From positions 102,071 through 166,070 of the forward strand of contig JAEXXM010000045.1 of NCBI GenBank assembly GCA_023405815.1: 64,000 bases of DNA, given 5' to 3'. Under the pieces are notes generated by a model. The model was given only the letters and a program-made list of their open reading frames with translations, searched no databases and was not told the DNA's origin. This document shows, piece by piece, positions 16,008 through 22,523 of this stretch. The first letter of the stretch is position 1; the number at the start of each line of letters is the position of its first letter. The translations under genes and the position numbers were made by a program. Origin of the DNA: Pseudomonadota bacterium. Lineage in GTDB: Bacteria; Pseudomonadota; Alphaproteobacteria; Rhizobiales; Hyphomicrobiaceae.

Positions 16008-17315
16008 GTGCTCTCTACTCTCCATGCCGATCAGCAGCCCCTCTCCAAGACTCAATCGTCCATCGTCGATCTGCAAAATCGCCTCCTATCGAGCCGCGAG
16101 CTGTCCCTTGCTCTCGCGGCGCCGCTATCGGACGAGGATCAGGTGGTGCAGCCGATGGACGACGCCAGTCCGACGAAATGGCACCTCGCGCATACGACCT
16201 GGTTCTATGAATCCTTCATTTTGAAGCCGGCGCTGCCCGACTACCGCGAGTTCTCGGCCGACTTCGAATACTGCTTCAATTCCTATTACGAGAGCAAAGG
16301 CGATCGCCAGCCGCGCGCACGCCGCGGATTGCTGACACGTCCGTCCGTTGCCGAGGTTCGCGAGTACCGCGCGCACGTCGACGCAGCGCTCACGCGATTG
16401 TTCGCCGAAGGGTTTGTCGGAGGCCTTGATCCACTCGCCGCGCTTGTCGAGCTCGGCATCAACCACGAGCAGCAGCATCAGGAGCTGTTGCTCACCGACA
16501 TCCTGAGCCTCTTTGCTGCCCAGCCGTTGCGCCCGGCCTATCGCGAGTCCGAGCGGAAACCGGGTGCAACGTCTGACGTGATCGACCTGGAGTTCCTGCC
16601 GTTTGCCGGCGGCATCCACGCCATAGGCCATGACGGCCTCGGCTTCTCCTATGACAATGAGGGGCCCCGGCACGAGGCGCTGCTTTATCCCTATCGTCTC
16701 GCCAATCGCTGCGTCACCAACGGCGAATGGCTCACCTTCATGGAGGCCGGCGGCTACGGCGAGCCGCTGCTGTGGCTCGCCGACGGCTGGGCCACGATAA
16801 AGGCGAACGGCTGGAATGCGCCGCTCTACTGGGAGCAAAAGGGCGGCGTCTGGCATCAGATGACGCTCGAGGGCCTGCTGCCGATCGACACCTCAGCGCC
16901 CGTCACCCACATCAGCTATTACGAGGCGAACGCCTTCGCCACCTGGTCCGGGAAGCGCCTGCCGACCGAGTTCGAGTGGGAGGCTGCGACGGCCGGATAC
17001 CCCCTCGCCGGCAACGATCTGGCGACCGGCGCACTGCGTCCTCGGGTAGCGAGCGGCCCCCGGGGAAGACTCGCGCAGCTCTTCGGCGACGTGTGGGAGT
17101 GGACCTCGAGCGCCTACCTGCCGTACCCGGGCTATCACCCCGCGCCCGGTGCCGTCGGTGAATACAACGGCAAGTTCATGGTTAGCCAGAACGTGCTGCG
17201 CGGCGGCTCGTGCGCGACCGCGCCGGGGCACATCCGCGCCAGCTACCGCAACTTCTTCTATCCCCATCAGCGCTGGCAGTTCACCGGGCTGCGGCTAGCC
17301 GAGGACGCAGCATGA
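16008..17315 (+). CDS. egtB: Ergothioneine biosynthesis sulfoxide synthase EgtB
   Basis: A 435-residue non-heme iron enzyme. An N-terminal DinB-like domain carries the iron ligands (KWHLAHTTWFYE and the HxxxHxE motif in INHEQQHQELLL). The C-terminal FGE-sulfatase-type domain runs from about residue 190 (LPFAGGIHAIG, NEGPRHEALLYPYRLANR) to GGSCATAPGHIRASYRNFF near the end. The enzyme joins trimethylhistidine (hercynine) to a thiol to give a sulfoxide on the way to ergothioneine. GTG 16008 is the only reasonable start. It overlaps egtD by 4 bp (ATGA). No egtC follows, consistent with EgtB enzymes that use cysteine directly. Confidence 0.93.
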   Translation: MLSTLHADQQPLSKTQSSIVDLQNRLLSSRELSLALAAPLSDEDQVVQPMDDASPTKWHLAHTTWFYESFILKPALPDYREFSADFEYCFNSYYESKGDRQPRARRGLLTRPSVAEVREYRAHVDAALTRLFAEGFVGGLDPLAALVELGINHEQQHQELLLTDILSLFAAQPLRPAYRESERKPGATSDVIDLEFLPFAGGIHAIGHDGLGFSYDNEGPRHEALLYPYRLANRCVTNGEWLTFMEAGGYGEPLLWLADGWATIKANGWNAPLYWEQKGGVWHQMTLEGLLPIDTSAPVTHISYYEANAFATWSGKRLPTEFEWEAATAGYPLAGNDLATGALRPRVASGPRGRLAQLFGDVWEWTSSAYLPYPGYHPAPGAVGEYNGKFMVSQNVLRGGSCATAPGHIRASYRNFFYPHQRWQFTGLRLAEDAA

Positions 17316-18322
17316 ATCTCGATGACGATAGCAATCTCGCCCTGGCCGACACGAGCTTTGGCGAGCGGGCCGAAACGCGCGCCATGGATGCCGCAATCGC
17401 CGAGAGCGAGTTCGCGTCGGCTCTGATCGATGGCCTTTCCGCGCGCAGCAAGTCCATCCCCTGTCGCTTCTTCTACGATGCGGAAGGAAGCCGTCTCTTC
17501 GAGCGCATTACGGAGCTGCCCGAGTACTACCCGACGCGCACGGAGACCGGAATTCTGCGCGATCACGCCCATGACCTCGCGCGCCTCGCTCCCCCTGGAG
17601 CCGTTCTGATCGAGTTCGGCTCCGGCTCGAGCACCAAGACCGAGCTGCTGCTCGCCGGGATGAAATGCCTCTACGCCTACGTTCCGATCGACATCAGCGC
17701 CGCCGCGCTCGATGAGGCATGCGCACGCATCGAGCAGCGCTTCCCCTCGCTGAGCGTCATGCCCGTGGTCGGCGATTTCTCGCGGCCTCTGCCACTGCCC
17801 GACGAGCTGGGCGGCAGGCCGCGCATCGGCTTCTTCCCCGGATCGACCATCGGCAACCTGACTGAGGAGGAAGCCGTGGCGCTGCTCGCCAGCATGCGCG
17901 AGATCCTCGGCGATGATGGCAGCCTCGTCATCGGCGCCGACCTCAAGAAGGATGTGCGCCGCCTGATTGCCGCCTACGACGACGCGCAGGGCGTCACGGC
18001 CGCATTCAACCTCAACCTGCTCGGCCGCGCCAACCGCGATTTGGGCGCCGACTTCGACCTCGACGCCTTCCACCACCTCGCCACCTACGACGTGCGCCAC
18101 GGCCGCATCGACATGCACCTCGTCAGCCGCGTCGCCCAGGTCGTCACGCTGCTCGGACGCCGCTTCCGCTTCGCCGCCGGCGAGCGCATCCACACCGAGC
18201 ATTCCCACAAGTACGACATCGAGGGCTTTCGCGGCCTCGTTCAGCGCGCCGGCTGGCAGCCACAGGCGTGCTGGACCGACGCCGAGCACCTGTTCAGCGT
18301 GCACGTTCTCGCGGCCGGATAG
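17312..18322 (+). CDS. egtD: L-histidine N-alpha-methyltransferase EgtD
   Basis: A 336-residue SAM-dependent methyltransferase making hercynine from histidine. Motifs: CRFFYDAEGSRLFERITELP, EYYPTRTETGIL, SAM-binding LIEFGSGSSTKTELLL, and GFFPGSTIGNLTEEEA. ATG 17312 is shared with the egtB stop (ATGA), so the pair is translationally coupled and gives the two core steps of aerobic ergothioneine synthesis. The EgtE-type C-S lyase step is not encoded nearby. Confidence 0.94.
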   Translation: MNLDDDSNLALADTSFGERAETRAMDAAIAESEFASALIDGLSARSKSIPCRFFYDAEGSRLFERITELPEYYPTRTETGILRDHAHDLARLAPPGAVLIEFGSGSSTKTELLLAGMKCLYAYVPIDISAAALDEACARIEQRFPSLSVMPVVGDFSRPLPLPDELGGRPRIGFFPGSTIGNLTEEEAVALLASMREILGDDGSLVIGADLKKDVRRLIAAYDDAQGVTAAFNLNLLGRANRDLGADFDLDAFHHLATYDVRHGRIDMHLVSRVAQVVTLLGRRFRFAAGERIHTEHSHKYDIEGFRGLVQRAGWQPQACWTDAEHLFSVHVLAAG

Positions 18323-18355
18323 CCCTTGGGGCACGAATTGCGCTAAAAGCGCGCC

Positions 18356-19000
18356 ATGACATGGCACAAGGACGGCCCGCCCGGATCGCGGCGCGGCTAC
18401 CATCACGGCAATCTGCGCGAGGCCCTCGTCGCCGCTGCGCTCGAGCTCATCTCCAAGAAGGGGCCGGCGGGCTTCACCTTTGCCGACGCGGCGCGCGCGG
18501 CAGGCGTCAGCCCTGCCGCACCCTATCGCCACTTCCGCGACCGCGACGCGCTCATGGCCGACATTGCGCGCCGCGGCTTCGACGCCTTCGCCGAGGCGCT
18601 GTCGCGCGCTTGGGACAACGGCCGCCCGACGCCGCGTGCCGCGTTCGAGCGCGTCGGCCGCGCCTATCTCGACTTCGCGGCCAAGGAGCCCGCGCAGTTC
18701 TCCGCCATGTTCGAGAGCGGTGTGCCGCTGAACGACTATCCCGAGGTGCGCGAGGCCGGTGATCGCGCTTTCAACGTGCTGCGGCAGGCATGCGAGGCGC
18801 TCGCCGCGACGATGCCAAAGGAGAAGCGTCCGCCATCTTTGATGATGGCGCTGCACATCTGGTCGCTCAGCCACGGCATCGCAACGCTGTTCGGCAGAGG
18901 CGATGCTGCGCGGCGCCCGATACCGATGTCGCCCGAAGATCTGCTCGAAGCCGCGGTGCTCATTTATCTCGACGGCCTCGGCGTGCCTGCCGACAAGTGA
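18356..19000 (+). CDS. TetR/AcrR-family transcriptional regulator
   Basis: A 214-residue protein with a TetR helix-turn-helix at about 18-70 (GNLREALVAAALELISKKG, FTFADAARAAGVSPAAPYRHF), and a C-terminal WHG-like ligand domain (LDFAAKEPAQFSAMF, MALHIWSLSHGIATLFG). It lies 33 bp after egtD on the same strand, but nothing ties it to ergothioneine. Target and ligand unknown. Confidence 0.9.
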   Translation: MTWHKDGPPGSRRGYHHGNLREALVAAALELISKKGPAGFTFADAARAAGVSPAAPYRHFRDRDALMADIARRGFDAFAEALSRAWDNGRPTPRAAFERVGRAYLDFAAKEPAQFSAMFESGVPLNDYPEVREAGDRAFNVLRQACEALAATMPKEKRPPSLMMALHIWSLSHGIATLFGRGDAARRPIPMSPEDLLEAAVLIYLDGLGVPADK

Positions 19001-19096
19001 TTGCATCGAGCATCGCTGCTTGATCGAGAAGCGTGCGATCTGAGCAAAAGCGATGTATAGCAGTCACATTCAAGCGACATCAGATGGATTGAAGAC

Positions 19097-19306
19097 ATGG
19101 CAGCGAACGAGAAGACGTCGGCGGCGGTTGCGAAGATTGCCTCGAAGGCAATGAAGGCTCCGGCCTCGCTCACCAACGCCGAGATCAAGAAGCTTGCGGC
19201 GTCCGCTCTGACGCAAGCTGCTGACAAGCCGGCCAAGAAGAAGAAGGTGAAGCGCAAGGTCGCCGCCAAGAAGGTGAAGCGCAAGGCCGTGAAGAAGAGG
19301 CGCTGA
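19097..19306 (+). CDS. Lys/Ala-rich histone H1-like small protein
   Basis: A 69-residue protein with a helical N-terminal half (KTSAAVAKIASKAMKAPASL, LTNAEIKKLAASALTQAADK) and a very basic tail of repeated KKKVKRK/AKKVKRK units. It resembles bacterial H1-like DNA-binding proteins by composition. A chromosome-compaction role is inference. A stem-loop follows the stop codon. Confidence 0.72.
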   Translation: MAANEKTSAAVAKIASKAMKAPASLTNAEIKKLAASALTQAADKPAKKKKVKRKVAAKKVKRKAVKKRR

Positions 19307-19315
19307 CGTACTTCG

Positions 19316-19338
19316 GGCGGCACGCTTGTCGTGCCGCC
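19316..19338 (+). terminator. Stem-loop after the histone-like gene
   Basis: GGCGGCACG/CGTGCCGCC, 9-bp stem with a 5-nt loop, 10 bp after the stop. No T-tract; a weak terminator at best. Confidence 0.45.
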
Positions 19339-19366
19339 GCTCCCCTCATCAAGCGCCAGAAGTCCC

Positions 19367-19555
19367 TCAGGCTCTTTCCAGGTCACTCAGAACCTGCAGC
19401 AGGCCTTCGATGCTGCCTGTCTGGGCGTAATGCTGAGCTTGGAGGACGAGACGAAGTTTCTTTGCCAGCAGCGCTAGTTGCCGATGGTGGTTTTCCGTTC
19501 TCTTCCCGGCCGTCGCAACTTCGATGCTTTCCGCCTCAGCCATCACCTTTCGCAC
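19367..19555 (-). pseudogene. Possible 5'-truncated remnant of an unknown gene
   Basis: The only ATG-started frame gives 62 residues (helical: HHRQLALLAKKLRLVLQAQ). The same frame continues upstream to about 19685 with protein-like sequence (AAEGLKAVKEYLKKVGIQND, TLAEVRKVMAEAES) but no good start codon before an in-frame stop near 19700. This suggests a gene that lost its 5' end, next to the accessory ORF6N gene. A short intact gene started at ATG 19555 is the alternative. Function unknown. Confidence 0.4.
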
Positions 19556-19702
19556 TTCGGCGAGCGTCTTGTCGTTCTGGATACCGACTTTCTTTAGGTA
19601 CTCCTTGACGGCTTTGAGGCCTTCGGCTGCGATGGCCTTAGCGCTAGGACAACCTACTAATCCTCGGAACCCCCGCGGGTAAGAGAAGAAAAAACAAGAG
19701 TC

Positions 19703-20281
19703 TTAGATTCTGGATTGGTTTAAGTGCAGATGGGTGCACTCGTCGCGAACCGTAATCTCATTTTCAGAGTCGACCATCGCATCCAGAACGTGCCCCAGTG
19801 TCGTGTTGATCTTTGTCATCAGCTCGCTTTGAAAGCTTAGCGGCAACGCAAGTTGTTTGCTGCGTGGATTGGATGCGAGCTGACGTTCCCGCTCAATCTG
19901 AGCATGGCGCGCATCGACAAACACCTTAACAATATAGCGCGTCGCTTGAATGGCTCGCGGGGATCGGAGCACAGTCGCCGCCATGACGACGCCATGCTCC
20001 GTGAATGCGCGCGGCAGATGTCTGGCGCCACCCCAGCTTTCGCTTGAGGTCGCGTTTTGCGACCTCAAGATTTCGGCCTCTTCTTTTGTCAGGCGAAATG
20101 CAAAGTCATCGCCAAACTTCTCTGCATTCCGGGTGACCTGTTCGTTGAGGCGCTTAGTCTCGATGCCGAAGATTTTTGCCACATCGTGATCGAGGACCAC
20201 GCGATCGCCCCTGACCTCGTAAACCTCGAGGTTGTCAGGTCGCGGAACCACAACCTCGCTAGGGGGATATTGCTTAGCCAT
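19703..20281 (-). CDS. ORF6N-domain protein
   Basis: A 192-residue protein with an ORF6N domain at about 25-110 (VYEVRGDRVVLDHDVAKIFG, ETKRLNEQVTRNAEKFGDDF, FRLTKEEAEILRSQNATS, RHLPRAFTEHGVVMAATVLR). ORF6N domains are common in phage and mobile-element proteins and are linked to DNA binding, often with antirepressor roles. ATG 20281 (MAKQYPPSEV) is preferred; an upstream in-frame ATG at 20338 would translate through a palindrome as LRSQFATS, a near copy of the internal LRSQNATS. No other phage genes are near, so this looks like a solitary accessory gene. Confidence 0.85.
   Translation of the reverse strand: MAKQYPPSEVVVPRPDNLEVYEVRGDRVVLDHDVAKIFGIETKRLNEQVTRNAEKFGDDFAFRLTKEEAEILRSQNATSSESWGGARHLPRAFTEHGVVMAATVLRSPRAIQATRYIVKVFVDARHAQIERERQLASNPRSKQLALPLSFQSELMTKINTTLGHVLDAMVDSENEITVRDECTHLHLNQSRI
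20043..20069. repeat. Palindrome inside the ORF6N gene
   Basis: CTTGAGGTCGC-GTTTT-GCGACCTCAAG, 11-bp arms. It lies in the codons for LRSQNATS and is the same sequence family as the palindrome just upstream of this gene. Confidence 0.85.
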
Positions 20282-20289
20282 GGGCCAAA

Positions 20290-20320
20290 ATCTTGAGGTC
20301 GCAAATTGCGACCTCAAGAT
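20290..20320. repeat. Perfect palindrome in the ORF6N leader
   Basis: Two 15-bp perfect arms (ATCTTGAGGTCGCAA and its complement) with a 1-nt centre, ending 9 bp upstream of ATG 20281. It shares an identical TTGCGACCTCAAGAT arm with the gene-internal copy. It may be an autoregulatory operator, an RNA hairpin over the ribosome site, or a mobile palindromic repeat. Confidence 0.85.
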
Positions 20321-20469
20321 TGGCTCGGGATTAACCAAAAGGCGAGTCCCGCCCCTCGGTCAAAGCAAGGACAGGCCCTGTCCGATTTTTCCGAAGCCGC
20401 CCCTTGACGAGCGCCCGGCCCCCTGCCAACTATGTAAATGTGATAAACATTCACATGGAGTGATCTGCG

Positions 20470-20892
20470 ATGACTGGGGTTGTGGCGACGCTCGACGACT
20501 ACGGCAAGCCTGCCTGGATTGCCGTTATGGTCGCCGGCTTCATCCTCTTCTGGCCCGTGGGCCTCGCCATTCTCGCCTATTTGCTATGGAGCGGACGCAT
20601 GGGATGTGGTGGACGTTACGGTGACATGAGCCGCTGGCAGCAGCGCATGGCGGACCGGTGGGACCGCAACAGGGAGCGCTGGGGTCGCGAATTCCGCGGC
20701 TTCGCCTCGAGCGGCAACGTCGCGTTCGACGAGTACCGCGAGGACACCATCCGCCGCCTCGAGGAGGAGCAGCGCGAGTTCCGCGAGTTCCTCGAGCGCC
20801 TACGCAAGGCAAAGGACAAGGAGGAGTTCGACCAGTTCATGGCCGAGCGGCGCACCCGTCCTGCCACTGGCGCTGAAGGCGCGACCACCTAA
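20470..20892 (+). CDS. DUF2852-like membrane protein
   Basis: A 140-residue protein with one strong hydrophobic segment at about 16-40 (AWIAVMVAGFILFWPVGLAI), then a charged, helical C-terminal half with the conserved block AFDEYREDTIRRLEEEQREFREF and a KDKEEFDQFMAERR tail, typical of alphaproteobacterial DUF2852. It is followed by a second, shorter relative. Function unknown. Confidence 0.82.
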   Translation: MTGVVATLDDYGKPAWIAVMVAGFILFWPVGLAILAYLLWSGRMGCGGRYGDMSRWQQRMADRWDRNRERWGREFRGFASSGNVAFDEYREDTIRRLEEEQREFREFLERLRKAKDKEEFDQFMAERRTRPATGAEGATT

Positions 20893-20909
20893 ATAAGCAT
20901 GGAAGTATC

Positions 20910-20934
20910 CGCCAGGGCGATCATCGCCCTGGCG
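20910..20934 (+). terminator. Stem-loop between the DUF2852-like genes
   Basis: CGCCAGGGCGAT/ATCGCCCTGGCG, a 12-bp perfect palindrome with a 1-nt centre, 17 bp after the first gene's stop. No T-tract follows. Confidence 0.5.
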
Positions 20935-20959
20935 TCACTGCGTCAACTCTCATCGGAGC

Positions 20960-21352
20960 TTGAAAGAATTGGCCCTGGTGACTCTCGGCTTCCTCGCCTT
21001 CCTCCTCGTCACGCTGTTCTGGGTGGCGTGGGCGGTGATCTGGCTGGTCGTGGCGCTGTTCTGGCTCGCGTGGCCGTTGACGCTGCTGATCCTTGCAGCC
21101 ATCGCCTGGCGCGCACAGGCTCGATACTGGCGGCAGGAGCCGTCGGCCCGTGCGCCGAGCGAGCACGCACCCGTTGGAAACAGGGCCTTCGACGAGTATC
21201 GCGACGAGACGCTGCAGCGCGTCGACGAGGAGCGCCACCAGTTCGGCGAGTTTCTCGATCGGCTACGCTCCTCGAAGGACAAGGCAGCCTTCGACCGCTT
21301 CATGGCCGAGCGCCGCTCACGGCCCTCGGACGGCGCCCAGCTTATTGCCTGA
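20960..21352 (+). CDS. Second DUF2852-like membrane protein
   Basis: About 130 residues, with two adjacent hydrophobic segments (LALVTLGFLAFLLVTLFWVA, IWLVVALFWLAWPLTLLIL) and the same C-terminal block as its neighbour (AFDEYRDETLQRVDEERHQF, KDKAAFDRFMAERRSRP). The start is uncertain: TTG 20960 or GTG 20975, as no ATG is available. A tandem duplication with divergence of the membrane part is likely. It is followed by a good terminator. Confidence 0.75.
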   Translation: MKELALVTLGFLAFLLVTLFWVAWAVIWLVVALFWLAWPLTLLILAAIAWRAQARYWRQEPSARAPSEHAPVGNRAFDEYRDETLQRVDEERHQFGEFLDRLRSSKDKAAFDRFMAERRSRPSDGAQLIA

Positions 21353-21368
21353 GCGGATCAGGCGCAGA

Positions 21369-21397
21369 AGCCAGGGCAGCTGCCCTGGCTCTTTTTT
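21369..21397 (+). terminator. Rho-independent terminator
   Basis: AGCCAGGGCAG/CTGCCCTGGCT, an 11-bp self-complementary palindrome followed by CTTTTTT, 17 bp after the second DUF2852-like gene. Confidence 0.85.
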
Positions 21398-21411
21398 CGA
21401 AGCTCTTCCCA

Positions 21412-21512
21412 CTGTCATCCTCGGGCTTGTCCCGAGGACCCATCCATCAGCTTGCACCAACCGGTGGAGTCTGTTCCGCGCTAGATCCTCGGCATAAAGC
21501 CGAGGATGACAG
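21412..21512. repeat. REP-type (REPIN-like) palindromic element
   Basis: Outer arms CTGTCATCCTCGG and CCGAGGATGACAG enclose two small hairpins (CCTCGG-N-CCGAGG and ATCCTCGG-N-CCGAGGAT). This is two inverted REP units about 60 bp apart, a form widespread between genes in Hyphomicrobiales. It lies between convergent genes. Confidence 0.8.
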
Positions 21513-21529
21513 CTGTGGTCATTGAGACT

Positions 21530-22375
21530 TCAGCGGATCGTCTTGTCGAAGTTGAGCGCCGTCGACAGCCCCTTCACCGTGTCGAGGCCCTTGACGCCGA
21601 GCAGCGTCGCGCCGTCGACATCAGCCCCTGTGAGGTTCGCGTCGGTGAGGTCTGCACCCGTGAAATCCGCACGCGACAGGTCGGTGTCGGAAAGATTGGC
21701 ACCCTTCAAGTCGGCGCCGTTGAAGCGGGCGAACGTCATCACCGCGTGCTCGAAGTTGGCCCCGCGCAGGATGGCCTTGGTGAAGTCGCACGACTTCAGC
21801 ATGTTCTTCGCGAGCGTGGTGATCGTGCCCTGTCCCGGACGCGCCTCGCGCGGCGTGAAGTTGGCGTCGGTCAGGTCCGCGCCGTGGAAGTCCGCGCCCG
21901 ACATGTTCGCCATGACGCGTATCCCGGTGAGATTGGCGCCGGCAAAGCGCGGCGCGTCCGCGATGTTCTCGGTGAGGTCTGTGTAGACCGTTGGCCGCAG
22001 GATGCTCGCGCCCGAAAGGTTGGCGCCGGAGAAGTCGGCGCGGATCAGCGTCGCGCGGTCGAGACGCGTCCCGGACATATCGGTTCCGCGCAGGTTGGCG
22101 CCGGTGAAGTCGGCACCATAGAGGTTCGATTTGGCGAGCTTGGCGCCTTTGAAGTTCAGCCCCGAGAGGTCGAGGTAGGTGAGATCGTGATTGGAGTAGT
22201 CGGGCGTCTCGCCGGGCTTGGCCTTGAACAGCGCCGCCGCGATGTCGCGCACCGCGAAGTCTGCCGAGGGGTGCACCGGCTCGGTCTCTTCGGCCGCGGC
22301 CCCGAGCCCCAGCGTGAGCAATACCGCCAGTGCCAGTCCGCGCTTGATCTGATGAGCCGCGTTGTTCGTTAGCAT
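21530..22375 (-). CDS. Secreted pentapeptide-repeat protein
   Basis: A 281-residue protein with a signal peptide (HQIKRGLALAVLLTLGLGAA) and, from about residue 65, long runs of A(D/N)LxX pentapeptides (LSGLNFKGAKLAKSNLYGAD, ADFTGANLRGTDMSGTRLDR, SDTDLSRADFTGADLTDANL) expected to fold as a right-handed quadrilateral beta-helix in the periplasm. An interruption near EARPGQGTITTLAKNMLKSC breaks the repeat. ATG 22375 gives the signal peptide; a GTG 36 bp upstream is possible. Function unknown. Confidence 0.87.
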   Translation of the reverse strand: MLTNNAAHQIKRGLALAVLLTLGLGAAAEETEPVHPSADFAVRDIAAALFKAKPGETPDYSNHDLTYLDLSGLNFKGAKLAKSNLYGADFTGANLRGTDMSGTRLDRATLIRADFSGANLSGASILRPTVYTDLTENIADAPRFAGANLTGIRVMANMSGADFHGADLTDANFTPREARPGQGTITTLAKNMLKSCDFTKAILRGANFEHAVMTFARFNGADLKGANLSDTDLSRADFTGADLTDANLTGADVDGATLLGVKGLDTVKGLSTALNFDKTIR

Positions 22376-22523
22376 TCTGTTATCCGTCGCCTTCGTGATG
22401 GGCGCTGACACATATCAAGGGCTGATGCCCCCGCCGTGGCAAGGGGTTTGGGCGCACGAATTGGCCGAAAGTCGGGGGCGCAGCCTCGCAGCAACAATAT
22501 ACGTGCAGACCATAACCGCCGTT

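Noticed and set aside
17267..19006. A 579-codon minus-strand open frame opposite egtD and the TetR gene.
   Set aside because: It is the mirror of two well-supported plus-strand genes. Long antisense frames are common in GC-rich coding DNA.
19650..19700. Short GC-rich segment resembling a tRNA 3' end or attachment site next to the ORF6N gene.
   Set aside because: No cloverleaf, no TPsiC GTTCRA motif and no integrase. It reads better as coding remnant.
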